NCBI RefSeq assembly: GCF_902859855.1
Contig: NZ_CADIKH010000002.1
Coordinates: 1 to 64,000 of the forward strand
DNA from: Paraburkholderia humisilvae
GTDB taxonomy: Bacteria; Pseudomonadota; Gammaproteobacteria; Burkholderiales; Burkholderiaceae
Direction of reading: 5' to 3'
Length of the DNA: 64,000 nt
Shown piece after piece: positions 42,330-50,133 of this stretch. Every line of letters begins with the position of its first letter. Position 1 is the stretch's first letter. The translations under genes were made by a program, and so were the position numbers. The notes below the pieces were generated by a model. The model made no database searches and had not been told where the DNA came from. It saw only the letters and a list, made by a program, of their open reading frames with translations.

Positions 42330-43397
42330 TCACGATAGCGCAATCAGCGCATCCTGCGCGATCGAGATGCCGACCGCTGTGCCGCGTGCGAGCTCGACGC
42401 GCCCCGCGACGTCGACGATCAGCGCATCGGGCGCCGCATCGCGGATCGTCAGCCGGGTGCGCTCGCCAAGAAACGCCGCGTGTTCGACCGTGCCGCGCAA
42501 TTGTGCGCTCGACGGATCGGCGAGCCACGCGTCTTCGGGGCGGAAGAACACTTCATGTGTTTCTTGCGCGCCATTTTGCGCAGCATGTGCGGCCGCCCGA
42601 GGTGTCGGGACGGGCACCGCGCCGCCGCGGGTCGTGAGCACGCCGTCGCGCCATGCGCCGGCCAGCCGGTTGACGGTGCCGATAAATTGCGCAACCGTGC
42701 GATTGGCCGGACGGTAATAGATGTCGCGCGGTGCGCCGATCTGTTCAATGCGACCGTGGCTCATGACGACGATGCGGTCGCCGAGTTCCATCGCCTCGGC
42801 CTGATCGTGTGTCACATAGACGGTCGTGATGCCGAGTTCGCGCAGCAGCGTATTCATCTCAGTGCGCAGCGTGTCGCGCAGCCGTGCATCGAGTGCGGTC
42901 AGAGGCTCGTCGAGCAGCAGGACACGCGGCTGCGGCGCGATTGCGCGGGCCAGCGCGACACGCTGACGCTGCCCGCCCGACAACTGATCAACCGGTTTGT
43001 CCGCGTGTCCGGTGAGCCGCATCATCGCGAGCAGTTCGTCGACGCGGCGGCGCGTCTCCGGCGCGGGCACGCGGCGTATCTTCAATCCGTAGCCGATATT
43101 GCCGCGCACCGTCAGGTTCGGAAACAGCGCGTAGTTCTGAAACACCATGCCGACCGCGCGCCGCTCGATCGGCAGCGTGGTCACGTCATCGTCGCCGAAG
43201 CGCACGCGGCCGCCCGCGTCGGGCGTCTCGAGGCCCGCGATCAGCCGCAGGGTCGTGGTCTTGCCGCAGCCGGAGGGGCCGAGCAGCACCAGCGTCTCGC
43301 CCGCGCCGATCTGCAGTTCGAGCGGTTCGAGCACGCGCGCGCCGCGAAACGTCTTCGCGCAGTTCGACAGGGTGATGGGCACGGGGGCGAGCTTCAT
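42330..43397 (-). CDS. ABC transporter ATP-binding protein (spermidine/iron/phosphonate-type)
   Basis: A 355-residue ATPase. Walker A GPSGCGKTT, Q-loop MVFQNYALFP, signature LSGGQRQRVALARAI, Walker B VLLLDEPLTALD and the switch His of YVTHDQAEAM are all visible, followed by a C-terminal TOBE-like regulatory domain (about 240-355). The open frame runs further upstream to 44219, but that part is antisense-frame read-through of the permease; ATG 43397 overlaps the permease stop as ATGA. The set of one ATPase, two separate permeases and one binding protein is like 2-aminoethylphosphonate or ferric-iron importers. Confidence 0.9.
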   Translation of the reverse strand: MKLAPVPITLSNCAKTFRGARVLEPLELQIGAGETLVLLGPSGCGKTTTLRLIAGLETPDAGGRVRFGDDDVTTLPIERRAVGMVFQNYALFPNLTVRGNIGYGLKIRRVPAPETRRRVDELLAMMRLTGHADKPVDQLSGGQRQRVALARAIAPQPRVLLLDEPLTALDARLRDTLRTEMNTLLRELGITTVYVTHDQAEAMELGDRIVVMSHGRIEQIGAPRDIYYRPANRTVAQFIGTVNRLAGAWRDGVLTTRGGAVPVPTPRAAAHAAQNGAQETHEVFFRPEDAWLADPSSAQLRGTVEHAAFLGERTRLTIRDAAPDALIVDVAGRVELARGTAVGISIAQDALIALS

Positions 43398-44350
43398 GAT
43401 GTCACCTCGTCGGAACGGGAAGGGCGCGCTGCGGCGCTGTCGTTTTGCCGGTGCGCCGCGCGTCGCTGGCCGCTTGCATCGACGCCGAGCCATTGCATCG
43501 CCACCAGCAGCGGCATCGTCATGATGAAAAACACGATGGTGTACGCGCTGCCCACTTCGATGCGCATCGACGCGTACGTGTCGGCGAGGCCGACTGGCAG
43601 CGTTTTGGTGTCGGGCGTATGCAGCATCCACGTGAGGTTGAATTCGCCGATCGACAGCGTCACCACGGCAAGCGCGCCCGCGACGATACCCGGCCGGATA
43701 TTGGGCAGCACGATCGTCACGAAGCGCTGCGCGAAGCCTGCGCCGAGGCTTGCGGCGCCCTCTTCGAGCGTGCGCAGTCCGGCGCTCGCGCAGACCGCGG
43801 CGACCGCGCGCACCATGAACGGCAGCGTGAACACCACGTGACCGACGACGATAAACGCCGCGCTCATCCGGAACGCGCTGAACCCGCCGTAGACGACCAG
43901 CAACGCGAGCGCCGAAGCAAGCCCGGGCAACGCGACCGGCAGCACGAGCATTTCTTCGACGACACGCGCGAGGCGCGTCTTGCTGCGCGCGAGCGCATAG
44001 CCGGCCGGCACGCCGGTGATCAGCGTCACGATCAGCGTGGCGGCGGCCACTTCGAGCGACAGAAACACCGACGCGTGATACTGCGTCCACACTTCGCCGA
44101 GCCAGCGCAGCGTGAGACCGCTTGCGACGCCGCGAAAGTAGTTGACGGTGAGACCCGCGACGATCGACATCACGACCGGTACGATCAGAAATGCGCACAG
44201 CGCGAGCGTGACGAACCATTGGCCTGCTGCAAGCCAGCCGCGCGCAGACGGCAGTGCGAACGCGCGGCTGCGGCGCGGCGCGGGCGAGTCCGGGTGTGTT
44301 TCGACGAGGGTGTTCATGCGAATGGGCTCGTCGTCATTCATGCGCGTCAT
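43394..44350 (-). CDS. ABC transporter permease 2
   Basis: A 318-residue inner-membrane permease with six membrane helices. The EAA motif is EEGAASLGAGFAQRFVTIVLP. The N-terminal 35 residues are a cytoplasmic tail (HPDSPAPRRSRAFA), and the C-terminus is a polar tail. The start ATG 44350 overlaps the stop of permease 1 (ATGA), and its end overlaps the ATPase start, so three genes are translationally coupled. Confidence 0.88.
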   Translation of the reverse strand: MTRMNDDEPIRMNTLVETHPDSPAPRRSRAFALPSARGWLAAGQWFVTLALCAFLIVPVVMSIVAGLTVNYFRGVASGLTLRWLGEVWTQYHASVFLSLEVAAATLIVTLITGVPAGYALARSKTRLARVVEEMLVLPVALPGLASALALLVVYGGFSAFRMSAAFIVVGHVVFTLPFMVRAVAAVCASAGLRTLEEGAASLGAGFAQRFVTIVLPNIRPGIVAGALAVVTLSIGEFNLTWMLHTPDTKTLPVGLADTYASMRIEVGSAYTIVFFIMTMPLLVAMQWLGVDASGQRRAAHRQNDSAAARPSRSDEVTS

Positions 44351-45171
44351 GCGGTCGCCGCGACGGCGGAGCCAGTCGCGCTGCGCGCCGCAGCCAGTAC
44401 TGCCCAGGTGACGATGCCGAGAATGATCGACAGGCCTGCCGCCGTCACCATGTTCGCGCTTAGCGTGAACTGCGTGTAGATCGTCATGGGCAGCACATCG
44501 ATGTCGGTTGCCAGCGTGAAGGCGGTGCCGAATGCGCCCATCGAGGTTGCGAAGCACACGGCGCCCGCCGCGATCAGCCCCGGCGCAAGCGCGGGCAGCA
44601 CGATGTCGCACAGGATTCGCCACGGCGACGCGCCGAGCGAGCGCGCTGCTTCTTCGAGCGACGCATCGAGCTTGGTTGCCGACGCCATCACGGTGATGAT
44701 CACGCGTGGAATCGAAAAGTAGAGGTAACCGACGAAGAGACCCGCGATCGAGTAGGCGAATACCCAGCGGTCGCCGGTCAGCTTCATCGACAGGGAACCG
44801 ATCAGGCCTTGCCGGCCCGCCAGCATGATCACCATAAAGCCGACCACGACGCCCGGAAAGGCAAGCGGGAAGGTGAGCAGCGCGAGCAGCAGGCGCTTGC
44901 CGGTGAACTCGCGGCGCGCGAGCAGCAGGCCGGCGATGACCGACAGCACGAGCGTGGTTAGCGTGACCGCCGCCGATAGCAAGACAGTCTGGCCAAGGCT
45001 GCGCATATAGCTCGCGTTGGTCAGGAGTGCAGCATAGGTCGCGAACGGATGACCGTCGCCGCTGACCTGCACGAGCGCGGCGATCGGCAGCAGCCAGAAC
45101 GCGATAAACACCGATAGCGCCGGCGCGATAAACGCGACGCGCCAGCGCTGCGGGAACGTGATGTCGTTCAA
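44347..45171 (-). CDS. ABC transporter permease 1
   Basis: A 274-residue permease with six membrane helices and the EAA motif EEAARSLGASPWRILCDIVLP. The start is probably the TTG at 45171, which overlaps the binding-protein stop (TTGA) and follows AGGTGA at suitable distance; no ATG occurs before the first helix. It pairs with permease 2 to form the channel. Confidence 0.87.
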   Translation of the reverse strand: MNDITFPQRWRVAFIAPALSVFIAFWLLPIAALVQVSGDGHPFATYAALLTNASYMRSLGQTVLLSAAVTLTTLVLSVIAGLLLARREFTGKRLLLALLTFPLAFPGVVVGFMVIMLAGRQGLIGSLSMKLTGDRWVFAYSIAGLFVGYLYFSIPRVIITVMASATKLDASLEEAARSLGASPWRILCDIVLPALAPGLIAAGAVCFATSMGAFGTAFTLATDIDVLPMTIYTQFTLSANMVTAAGLSIILGIVTWAVLAAARSATGSAVAATA

Positions 45172-46226
45172 TGCATCACCTGAAGATACTGCTCGCCGAA
45201 GCTTTGCTGCTTGTCGGCCATCTTCGCGAAGTCGACCGCTTTCGCGCGTGCGTAGTCGGCCGCGGGCAGGAATCTGCTCGCCGCGTCCGCGCTCATCTCA
45301 TTCGCACGTACCGGCCGCAGATAGGCGTTCGCCCACAGCTTCTGACCTTCGTCGGACAGCACGAAGTCGAGCACCTTCTTGCCGTTCGCGTCGTGCGGCG
45401 CGCCCTTCACGAGGCTCATCACATACGGCACCGAGATCGTGCCTTCCTGGGGAATCACGAATTCGACGTTCGCGTGATCCTTGTATTTCGCGCGATAGGC
45501 GTCGAAATCGTAGTCGAGCAGGATCGGAATTTCGCCGGATAGCACGCGAGCATAGGCGGTCTGCTTCGGCACGATCGGATCGTTTGCCTTCAGCTTGCGA
45601 AACCAGTCGAGGCCAGGCTTGAAGTTGTCGAAGCTGCCGCCGAGCGCCTGATTCACGGCGACCGCGCCGGCATAACCGACGAACGCGCTCGACGGGTCGA
45701 GATAGCCGATCATTCCCTTGTACTCGGGCTTGAGCAGGTCGGCCCACGAGCGCGGCACGGGCTTGCCTTCGAGCGCGTCCTTGTTGACGAAGAAGCCGAG
45801 CGTGCCCGAATGGATCGCGAACCAGTAGCCTTGCGGGTCTTTCATGTTCGCGGGGATGTCGTTCCAGTGGGCGGGCTTGTACGGCTGGATCACGCCCTTG
45901 TCCTTCGCCTGGAACGCCGACGACACGCCGAGATAGACAACGTCCGCGACCGGGCTTTTTGCTTCGGCCATCAGTTGCGCGATGGCCTGACCGGAGTTCT
46001 TGTTGTCGAACGGGACGCGAATGCCGGTCTTTTGCTGGATCGCGTTGATCTGGCTCGCCCAGTCGGCCCATTCGGGCGGGCAGTTGTAGCAGATCGCGGT
46101 TTCTTCCGCATGGGCAAGCGGCGCGGCGGCAAGCATACCGAGCACCGCCGCGGTGGTAAATGTGGCGGTGAGTGTTGCGAGACGGCGTGACAGCGTGTTG
46201 ATTATCGTTCGGCGAGACAGGTTCAC
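45168..46226 (-). CDS. ABC transporter periplasmic binding protein (family 1)
   Basis: A 352-residue extracellular substrate-binding protein. The signal peptide ends near MLAAAPLAHA and the mature protein starts EETAICYNCPPEWADWASQ. Ligand-binding-lobe sequences such as VVYLGVSSAFQAKDKGVIQP, AIHSGTLGFFVNKDAL and YLDPSSAFVGYAGA resemble family-1 proteins for phosphonate, iron or polyamines. The substrate is not certain; the adjacent phosphodiesterase points to a phosphorus compound. Start is GTG 46226, with GGAG upstream and a basic n-region (NLSRRTIINTLSRR). Confidence 0.85.
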   Translation of the reverse strand: MNLSRRTIINTLSRRLATLTATFTTAAVLGMLAAAPLAHAEETAICYNCPPEWADWASQINAIQQKTGIRVPFDNKNSGQAIAQLMAEAKSPVADVVYLGVSSAFQAKDKGVIQPYKPAHWNDIPANMKDPQGYWFAIHSGTLGFFVNKDALEGKPVPRSWADLLKPEYKGMIGYLDPSSAFVGYAGAVAVNQALGGSFDNFKPGLDWFRKLKANDPIVPKQTAYARVLSGEIPILLDYDFDAYRAKYKDHANVEFVIPQEGTISVPYVMSLVKGAPHDANGKKVLDFVLSDEGQKLWANAYLRPVRANEMSADAASRFLPAADYARAKAVDFAKMADKQQSFGEQYLQVMH

Positions 46227-46321
46227 AGCGATCTCCAAGGCGGTGTGAAAAACGGGCGGGCGCGATGCGAGGTGGCGGCCTGCACCGGTGAGCCGGGCGT
46301 GCGGCACGCTCGGACCTGGCG

Positions 46322-47419
46322 CTAACCCGCGGAATGCGCGGCCTGGTACGACGAGCCCGATTGCGCAGCGGCCGGCGTCGTTTCGTGCGAGCGCCTCGCC
46401 GATGCCGCATCGGCGTGACTGGAAATCGCGGCGATCGTCGCGCCTTCGCGCAACGTGTACGGCAGCGTCAGCGACAGCGATGCGTCCGCATACGTTCCAT
46501 CGATTCTCGCGATCAGCCGGCGCCACGCGGAGCAGCCGATCTCCCGATTCGGCGAGCCGATGCTCGCTAGCGGCGGCGCGAGCAGTTCGCCCATCGCGAG
46601 GCCGTCGAAACCGAGAATCGACATGTCGCGCGGCACGTCCAGGTGCGCGCGGCGCAGCCCGCGCATCACGACCATCGCGAGCAGGTCGTTGCTGCAGAAG
46701 AGGGCGGTCGGGCGCTGGCTGCCGGTCAGATGCGCGAGCACCGACGGCGCGAGTTCGTCCGCATTGAAATCGATTTCGAGCGCCGGGGCGGGCGTGAGTC
46801 CGGCTTGCTGCATCGCCTGCGAGTAGCCGACGTGACGCAGCCGCGCGCGGTCCGACGCGGCCAGCGTGCCGGCCAGCATCAGGATGTGCCGATGTCCGTG
46901 CGCGATCAGCATGCGCACGCCCTCGAATGCGGCGAGCCGGTTGTCGACCGACACGGACGGGCGACGCACGGTGTCGTTGTGCATCAGCACGTAGAGCATG
47001 CCGGCATGGTCGAGTTCGTCGAGCAGCGGGTGGGTGTCGGCGTCCGCGACGGTCAGGATCAGCCCTTCGACGCGCTGTTCGCGCAGTGTCTCGATCGCAT
47101 GGCGTTCCCGTTCGGCGTCGTATTGGGTCGTCATCAGCATCAGCCGGAAGCCCTGCGCGGCGGCGAGTTCGTCGATTCCTTGCAGGCATTCGGCGAACAC
47201 TGGGTTCGCGATGGTCGGCAGCACGACGCCGATCAGACGGCTGCGCTCGCCGCGTAGCTGGCGGCCGAGCGGGCTCGGGCGGAAGTCGAGCGCGTCGATC
47301 GACTGGCGGACTTTTTCGAGCGTCACCGGATTCACGGTATGGGGCGCGTTGATCGCGCGCGACACGGTCGCGATCGAGAATCCCGCGTGGGCGGCGACAT
47401 CTTTGATGGTCGGAGTCAT
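46322..47419 (-). CDS. LacI-family transcriptional regulator
   Basis: A 365-residue repressor. The N-terminal helix-turn-helix reads TIKDVAAHAGFSIATVSRAI with the hinge PSPLGRQLRGERS, then a periplasmic-binding-protein-like effector domain (about residues 65-330), including VVLPTIANPVFAECLQGID and ILGFDGLAMGELLAPPLASI. A 30-residue polar tail follows. ATG 47419. It is the first gene, 95 bp ahead of the ABC importer, in the same direction, so it likely senses the importer's substrate. A palindrome just upstream of its start suggests autoregulation. Confidence 0.9.
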   Translation of the reverse strand: MTPTIKDVAAHAGFSIATVSRAINAPHTVNPVTLEKVRQSIDALDFRPSPLGRQLRGERSRLIGVVLPTIANPVFAECLQGIDELAAAQGFRLMLMTTQYDAERERHAIETLREQRVEGLILTVADADTHPLLDELDHAGMLYVLMHNDTVRRPSVSVDNRLAAFEGVRMLIAHGHRHILMLAGTLAASDRARLRHVGYSQAMQQAGLTPAPALEIDFNADELAPSVLAHLTGSQRPTALFCSNDLLAMVVMRGLRRAHLDVPRDMSILGFDGLAMGELLAPPLASIGSPNREIGCSAWRRLIARIDGTYADASLSLTLPYTLREGATIAAISSHADAASARRSHETTPAAAQSGSSYQAAHSAG

Positions 47420-47437
47420 CGTGTCGGCAGGTTTCGT

Positions 47438-47449
47438 GTAAACGTTTTC
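47438..47449. promoter_or_regulatory. candidate LacI-type operator
   Basis: GTAAACGTTTTC is a near-perfect dyad centred on CG, the shape bound by many LacI/PurR-family repressors (AAACGTTT core). It lies 18 bp upstream of the lacI-type gene start, where it would block transcription of the regulator and the importer operon. Confidence 0.55.
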
Positions 47450-47513
47450 GCCGGGCCGATTATCGATAGCGAATATGACGAACGCGTGACGTACAAAAGG
47501 CTGACACGCTCTT

Positions 47514-47543
47514 TTGGTGCGGCTCGCCGGGCGATGGTAGAAT
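47514..47543 (+). promoter_or_regulatory. tRNA-Leu promoter
   Basis: TTGGTG (47514-47519) and TAGAAT (47538-47543) are 18 bp apart. A GC-rich discriminator follows, typical of stringently controlled stable-RNA promoters. The transcript would begin about 5 nt before the mature tRNA end. Confidence 0.6.
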
Positions 47544-47555
47544 CCCGTCCGCCCT

Positions 47556-47938
47556 GCCGGGGTGATGAAATTGGTAAACATAGCGGACTTAAATGATTGA
47601 GTGCCTGGTCGGAAACGGCCGGTGCAGAACCCCTCAAATTCGGCGAAACCCCTGGGCCGGCCCCGCGCCGCCGCGGCAACGCCGAGCCAAGCCCGCCGCC
47701 GCTCAAAAGGCGAAGGCGCGGAAGGTGTAGAGACTAGACGGGGGGCGCCTAAGGCGGTGCGCGGTAGGGTCGGTTTTCTTCGTTGGTGAAATCGGCACTG
47801 CGGTGTGCGGCAATGGCGAAGGCATAGTCCAGCGCACGAACGGGAATGCCGCCTGGTATTCGCCGGCGTCGAAAGACGTGGTGTGAAGAAAATCCGCCGC
47901 TTAACGGCTTGCCGGTTCGAGTCCGGTCCCCGGCACCA
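47556..47938 (+). tRNA. tRNA-Leu(UAA), split by a group I intron
   Basis: Exon 1 is 47556-47590 and exon 2 is 47889-47938. Joined, they give a complete 85-nt leucine tRNA with encoded CCA: acceptor stem GCCGGGG/CCCCGGC, D arm, anticodon stem GCGGA/TCCGC with loop CTTAAAA (anticodon TAA), a long class II variable arm and T arm GCCGG-TTCGAGT-CCGGT. The break falls between anticodon bases U34 and A35, the same position as in the tRNA-Leu(UAA) introns of cyanobacteria. Without splicing the gene cannot give a working tRNA. A scan that expects uninterrupted tRNAs would miss it. Confidence 0.95.
47591..47888 (+). ncRNA. group I intron (IC3-like) in tRNA-Leu(UAA)
   Basis: A 298-nt self-splicing intron. 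Exon GGACUU (47585-47590) pairs with intron GAGUGCC (47599-47605) to form P1 with the required U.G at the 5' splice site and one bulged G. The conserved core is recognisable: AACGCCGAGCCAAGC near 47678-47692, GAAGGTGTAGAGACTAGACG at 47721-47740, and CATAGTCC near 47823, where GACTA (47732-47736) pairs with TAGTC (47825-47829) as P7. The last base is the omega G (47888). These blocks match the cyanobacterial tRNA-Leu introns closely. No homing endonuclease frame is present. Confidence 0.93.
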
Positions 47939-48028
47939 GTTTGGCCATCTTCACCCATCCTCAAACCTAATCAACACGTTGCCCTTTCCAGGCGTTTGCC
48001 TGGTCGCTCACGGTGTCGTCGTGACTGC

Positions 48029-48092
48029 ATAGTTACACACAACTACACAAAAAACTGGCGACTTCGCGATCTTCGTGTGTATAGTTACACAC
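48029..48092 (+). promoter_or_regulatory. hicAB operator and promoter region
   Basis: ATAGTTACACAC occurs twice (48029-48040 and 48081-48092), 52 bp or about five helical turns apart. The second copy is part of a perfect palindrome GTGTGTA-TAGT-TACACAC (48075-48092) that overlaps a TATAGT -10 candidate (48080-48085). This fits cooperative repression by the HicB ribbon-helix-helix protein. Confidence 0.65.
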
Positions 48093-48110
48093 CGAGAGCC
48101 GGAGGTGACG

Positions 48111-48293
48111 ATGAATTCATCGCAACTGATCCGGGTGCTCAAGGACGATGGCTGGAAGTTGATACGTGTGACAGGCAGTCATCATCACTTTAAACATGCG
48201 GTGAAGCCGGGCCTTGTCACGGTGCCTCACCCGAAGAAGGACCTGCCAATCGGCACGACGAAGAGCATCCTGAAATCCGCCGGTCTTCAATGA
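48111..48293 (+). CDS. hicA: HicA-type mRNA interferase toxin
   Basis: A 60-residue double-stranded-RNA-binding-fold toxin that cleaves mRNA. The family pattern is complete: SSQLIRVLKDDGWKLIRVTG, then SHHHF with the catalytic His near residue 24, then VTVPHPKKDLPIGTTKSILK. The ribosome site GGAGGTGACG is strong. It precedes its antitoxin, and its 3' end overlaps a terminator-like hairpin. The pair sits 170 bp after the intron-containing tRNA-Leu gene. Confidence 0.94.
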   Translation: MNSSQLIRVLKDDGWKLIRVTGSHHHFKHAVKPGLVTVPHPKKDLPIGTTKSILKSAGLQ

Positions 48294-48306
48294 CTGGCGG
48301 TTTTTT
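48277..48306 (+). terminator. terminator-like hairpin between hicA and hicB
   Basis: CCGCCGGTC (48277-48285) pairs with GACTGGCGG (48292-48300), one G.T pair included, around a TTCAAT loop and is followed at once by six T's. It overlaps the hicA stop codon. As an intrinsic terminator it would reduce hicB transcription relative to hicA. Confidence 0.7.
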
Positions 48307-48354
48307 CGGGCAGACGGTGCCACTACCGGAGTTGACCTCATAGGAAGAGCAAAA

Positions 48355-48756
48355 ATGGAATTTCCCATCGCAGTTCATAAGGACGATGGGAGCGTCTACG
48401 GAGTGACCGTTCCGGATATTCCGGGCGTCCACTCCTGGGGCGACACCATCGATGATGCGATCAGAAACGCGAAGGAGGCGATTGTCGGTCACGTTTCGAC
48501 GTTGGTTGAACTCGGCGAAGACGTGGGCTTCATGTGTTCGACGGTCGAAGAACTGGTCGCGAGGCCCGAATATGCCGGCGCCGTATGGGCGCTGGTCGAA
48601 GTCGATCTGACGAAGCTCGATTCGAAGCCGGAACGGATCAACGTCAGCCTGCCGCGATTCGTGTTGCGTAAGATCGATGCCTACGTCGCGGCGCGTCACG
48701 AAACGCGAAGCGGCTTCCTCGCGCGCGCCGCACTGGAAGCATTGGCGCATTCATAA
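48355..48756 (+). CDS. hicB: HicB-type antitoxin
   Basis: A 133-residue antitoxin. The N-terminal partly degraded RNase-H-like fold is typical: FPIAVHKDDGSVYGVTVPDI, PGVHSWGDTIDDAIRNAKEA. The C-terminal ribbon-helix-helix DNA-binding domain reads RINVSLPRFVLRKIDAYVAA. It binds HicA and represses the operon through the palindromic operator. Ribosome site AGGAAGAG. It is 61 bp after hicA and ends before a clear terminator. No separate promoter for it was recognised. Confidence 0.93.
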   Translation: MEFPIAVHKDDGSVYGVTVPDIPGVHSWGDTIDDAIRNAKEAIVGHVSTLVELGEDVGFMCSTVEELVARPEYAGAVWALVEVDLTKLDSKPERINVSLPRFVLRKIDAYVAARHETRSGFLARAALEALAHS

Positions 48757-48776
48757 AGCCTGTGCATGGCGCTTTG

Positions 48777-48803
48777 AGGCCCGCTTCAGCGGGCCTTTGT
48801 ATT
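48777..48803 (+). terminator. hicAB intrinsic terminator
   Basis: AGGCCCGC-TTCA-GCGGGCCT followed by TTGTATTT, 20 bp after the hicB stop codon. Confidence 0.8.
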
Positions 48804-48954
48804 TCTGGATGGCCGACCGGCGTACGGCCGTCCTCAAAACACGCAACCTCCTCAAGACACGCAACAATCTGCCGATAACGTCAGACAAGATCCACCGTTC
48901 GCCACCCTGCGGCGGCTCGCGGTATGCGGACACTTCCCCCTCCGATCACCAGAT

Positions 48955-50055
48955 ATGTCGACTCCAATCAGCGGCAGTAATCTCAGCGGGTTGCTGGGCG
49001 CACTGAATCCTAATTCGAACGATCCGTCCGCCAACGCGGGCCGGACCAAGTCCAGCCAGACGGGCTCGGTCGCGGACCCCGGTTCTCAGTTGGCCGCGTC
49101 ACTCGCCGCCGCGCTTCAGGCGCAGGCAGCCAGCGTCAACCAGCTTATGCAGGCATTCGGGCAGGCGCTGCAGGGCGCGACGACCGTCGACCCGTCGACC
49201 GGCGTGCGCGAGGTGTCGGCGAGCGCAAGCACCCAGTTGAGCACCGCGCTCAACGGCTTCTTCGTGCAAAACGGCTTCAGCCAGCAGCAGGCCGACGCGG
49301 CAACCAAAGACTTCGTCGCGGAACTGGCCAAGGGCGGTCCGGTCGATCTCGACGCGAGTTTCGACGAATCCGTTTCTGTCGCATCGTCGATGTCCACCAG
49401 TTATGGCTCGACGACGATGTCCGCGTCGTCGGTGGCGGTCAATGAGCGTTCCGGCTCGGTCGCGATCGATTTCGATCCGACGACCGGCAAGATCTCGATT
49501 TCGCTCAAGGAACAGCAGATGAGTGCGATCACGACATTGACCCAGATCTCGGGCCCGGCCGCGTTGACGTTGCCGTTGTTGGCGCTGCCTCAACCGCAGG
49601 ACGGCCTCCTGAACCTGCTGCCCGGCCACGGCCACAACAGCACGGACAACGGCGACAGCAACGACGCAACGAATGGTCAGGGGGCTGCCGCGCAGTCCGG
49701 CAGCGCCAGCGACAAGACGGCGGCGTCGAACGACGCAAACAGCACGTTGAACGGACTGCTTGCGGGCCTGACGCAGCCGACGTTGCACACGACGCAGGAA
49801 GCGCTGGACCTGCTGGGCCAGATGCTTAAGTCCATGCAACCGGGCGGTGCGGCGGCAAGCGCGAACGGCGGTGCCGCAGCGGCGGGCGGTACGCAGGATC
49901 AATCCGCTTCCGGTGCTTTCTCCGTGTCGATCGGCTTTACGCAGACGTTGTCGATCGCGCTGCACGACCTGACCGGCCATGGCACGACGCTGTTCAAGCG
50001 GCCCGACGGTAGCACGGGAGCAATGTCGTTCGAGCCGACGCACGTTGAGGTTTGA
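48955..50055 (+). CDS. hypothetical protein, Ser/Ala/Gln-rich
   Basis: A 366-residue protein of unknown function without signal peptide or membrane segment. The N-terminal 35 residues are polar and disordered. A helical, Gln/Ala-rich part follows (about 45-90: LAASLAAALQAQAASVNQLM), then a mixed region with VAIDFDPTTGKISISLKEQQ, a low-complexity Asn/Asp/Ser linker (about 220-265) and a C-terminal strand-rich part (FSVSIGFTQTLSIALHDLTG). Start at ATG 48955 has no recognisable ribosome site. The composition resembles secreted or appendage-associated proteins but no family was recognised. Confidence 0.65.
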   Translation: MSTPISGSNLSGLLGALNPNSNDPSANAGRTKSSQTGSVADPGSQLAASLAAALQAQAASVNQLMQAFGQALQGATTVDPSTGVREVSASASTQLSTALNGFFVQNGFSQQQADAATKDFVAELAKGGPVDLDASFDESVSVASSMSTSYGSTTMSASSVAVNERSGSVAIDFDPTTGKISISLKEQQMSAITTLTQISGPAALTLPLLALPQPQDGLLNLLPGHGHNSTDNGDSNDATNGQGAAAQSGSASDKTAASNDANSTLNGLLAGLTQPTLHTTQEALDLLGQMLKSMQPGGAAASANGGAAAAGGTQDQSASGAFSVSIGFTQTLSIALHDLTGHGTTLFKRPDGSTGAMSFEPTHVEV

Positions 50056-50133
50056 GCGGTAGACACGCGGCGCGAGGGGGGTGTGTCCGCGCCGTGTGTC
50101 GTTTGCATTACTCGCGGTGCTCAATGCTGTTCT

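Noticed and set aside
42330..44219. A 629-codon frame fusing extra sequence to the ABC ATPase
   Set aside because: The first 270 codons are an Arg/Ala-rich alternative frame of the permease gene; the ATPase begins at ATG 43397 with an ATGA overlap.
45168..47189. A 673-codon frame running from the LacI gene into the binding protein
   Set aside because: The first part is a shadow of the LacI-type gene; the real start with signal peptide and ribosome site is GTG 46226.
47601..47789. Short open frames inside the tRNA-Leu intron as a homing endonuclease
   Set aside because: They are too short, lack LAGLIDADG or GIY-YIG motifs, and overlap paired elements of the ribozyme core.
47420..48800. A genomic island inserted at the tRNA-Leu gene
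   Set aside because: A toxin-antitoxin pair follows the tRNA, but no integrase, no repeated tRNA 3' end and no composition change were found.
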